A stretch of DNA of 6,164 nt from an uncultured Oscillospiraceae bacterium (GTDB lineage: Bacteria; Bacillota; Clostridia; Oscillospirales; Oscillospiraceae): the NCBI GenBank assembly GCA_934515035.1, contig CAKSXP010000113.1, forward strand, positions 1 through 6,164. The letters run 5' to 3'. The position numbers were made by a program, and so were the translations under genes. Position 1 is the first letter of the stretch. Each line of letters starts with the position of its first letter. The notes beneath the pieces are model-generated. The model had not been told where the DNA came from, did not search any database, and worked only from the letters and a program-made list of their open reading frames with translations. Positions 5,218 to 6,164 of the stretch are shown piece after piece.

Positions 5218-6144
5218 TCACTTCAGATACCGCCCGCACTCCTTCTCGAGCTCCCGCCACACCGGATATTCCGCACCTTTTTCGTCAAAGAAGCGTTTCA
5301 GGTCCCGGTTCAGCGCACCCATCTCATCGACCGCGTTCATGGCGTGGTCGGAGGCGCATATTTTCCCGAGGCTCGTCGCGCACATGAGCTTGAAAAAGCG
5401 CAGACAGGTCTTGCGGTACGCCGCGCCCTCAAATTCGGTATCCGCCTTCGGCAATATCTCATGACCGGCATTTCTGATCGCGCGGTAGCCCTCGATATTG
5501 GCGTCTATCAGCCGGTTCAGATACGCCGTATTGCCCTTGAGCTTTTTCAGGTCGCCGTCTGTTTTATAGCAGGCAAATGCCGCCGGGATCACAAACGCCG
5601 CATGACAGAGAAGATAGTCCCCCATATTCGGCTCATAGACCACCCTGAATTTTGTGCCGTCGAATATCTGCCTTATCAGTCCCTCGTTGGACGGGGCGCT
5701 CCGGAGCTGGCCGATGGTTATCTTTTTAAGATCGATGGACGCCACGCGGTCGCTCTCCCGATGACCTGCCGAAAGCGCAAAGGCAAACATCAAGTTCTTT
5801 TCCGGGAGCGACACGGCAAGCTCTTCCGCGCGCACATCGTTACCCACAAAGACGATGTTTTTCGTTGGATTGGTACGCAGCTGGTCCAGTATCGAGTCAA
5901 TCTGCGTATAGCGAACGACGGCAAAGATCACGTCGTATGCATCGTCCGGCCTCAGCTCGGTCACTGTCGGGATACGCGTTACCGACACACGGGGTGAAAA
6001 CTTGTCCTTTATCCGCAGTCCGTTCTTCCGGATCTCCTCCGCCCATTTTCCCCGCGCAAGCAATGTGACGTCCTTCCCCGCGCGGGAAAGGTTCCTTGCA
6101 AGGTTGCAGCCTAGCACGCCTGCGCCGAATACCAGTATTTTCAT
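5218..6144 (-). CDS. Ketopantoate reductase (ApbA/PanE)-family NAD(P)-dependent oxidoreductase, atypical, 308 aa
   Basis: Probable cytoplasmic oxidoreductase. The N-terminus is a Rossmann NAD(P)-binding site, ILVFGAGVLG with Gly7, Gly9 and Gly12, and LLARGK (28-33) at the end of the second strand suggests NADPH preference. The family's mid-domain asparagine motif appears as VGNDVRAEE (100-108). The C-terminal helical domain keeps a glutamate in VDEMGALNRDL (272-282), which aligns with the substrate-binding Glu of PanE. The catalytic lysine of PanE, in W-x-K-L-x-x-N, is missing: the corresponding stretch reads Y177-L-L-C-H-A-A. It is therefore unlikely to be the pantothenate-pathway enzyme, and substrate and activity are uncertain. 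The start has AGGAGG (6152-6157) seven nt upstream. It lies 74 nt before the four-TM gene on the same strand, and its promoter is beyond the window or in the last few bases. Confidence 0.88.
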   Translation of the reverse strand: MKILVFGAGVLGCNLARNLSRAGKDVTLLARGKWAEEIRKNGLRIKDKFSPRVSVTRIPTVTELRPDDAYDVIFAVVRYTQIDSILDQLRTNPTKNIVFVGNDVRAEELAVSLPEKNLMFAFALSAGHRESDRVASIDLKKITIGQLRSAPSNEGLIRQIFDGTKFRVVYEPNMGDYLLCHAAFVIPAAFACYKTDGDLKKLKGNTAYLNRLIDANIEGYRAIRNAGHEILPKADTEFEGAAYRKTCLRFFKLMCATSLGKICASDHAMNAVDEMGALNRDLKRFFDEKGAEYPVWRELEKECGRYLK

Positions 6145-6164
6145 AACAAAGCCTCCTATGTCTG

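Noticed and set aside
5344..5997. 217-codon plus-strand open frame
   Set aside because: Antisense to the oxidoreductase, which has a Rossmann motif and a strong RBS. The plus frame has neither.

Overview
The window looks like chromosomal DNA from an anaerobic, fairly GC-rich Clostridia-type Bacillota, possibly Oscillospiraceae or Lachnospiraceae. The signs are strong AGGAGG ribosome-binding sites, Bacillota-style Rho-independent terminators, a Crp/Fnr regulator divergent from a Cys-rich 4Fe-4S protein, and short uncharacterised membrane proteins. The organism assignment is inference. There are no RNA genes, IS elements, CRISPR arrays or phage genes.

Left part (1-2730, all minus strand): a tight four-gene run, read from right to left. 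It encodes a six-TM membrane protein (1833-2534), an HSL-type alpha/beta hydrolase (876-1826), a second alpha/beta hydrolase (83-859) and the first 28 codons of a gene cut by the window edge, perhaps a SAM-dependent methyltransferase. Gaps are 6 nt, 16 nt and a 4-nt ATGA overlap. A TATAAT promoter at 2702-2729 would give a ~160-nt leader carrying a terminator-like hairpin at 2604-2629, so attenuation is possible.

Middle (2730-3106): no intact gene. A 46-codon plus-strand reading frame (2870-3010) stops 7 nt before a strong plus-strand terminator. It is best read as the 3' stub of a lost gene.

Centre (3107-4613): a Crp/Fnr regulator (minus) is divergent from a 4Fe-4S protein (plus). A perfect GTTGAAAATTCAAC palindrome lies between them. 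Its centre falls at -41.5 relative to the start predicted from the TATAAT box of the 4Fe-4S gene, which has no recognisable -35 box. This is the layout of a class II Crp/Fnr-activated promoter, and it is the clearest regulatory circuit here.

Right part (4617-6164, minus): an unidentified four-TM membrane protein, whose C-terminus seems cut by a one-base frameshift, follows a ketopantoate reductase-like oxidoreductase that lacks the family's catalytic lysine. The frameshifted gene and the 4Fe-4S gene converge on one hairpin at 4570-4613.

No clearly new multi-gene system is evident. The points most worth following are the self-contained regulator/site/4Fe-4S circuit, the possible attenuator, the frameshift and the gene stub.
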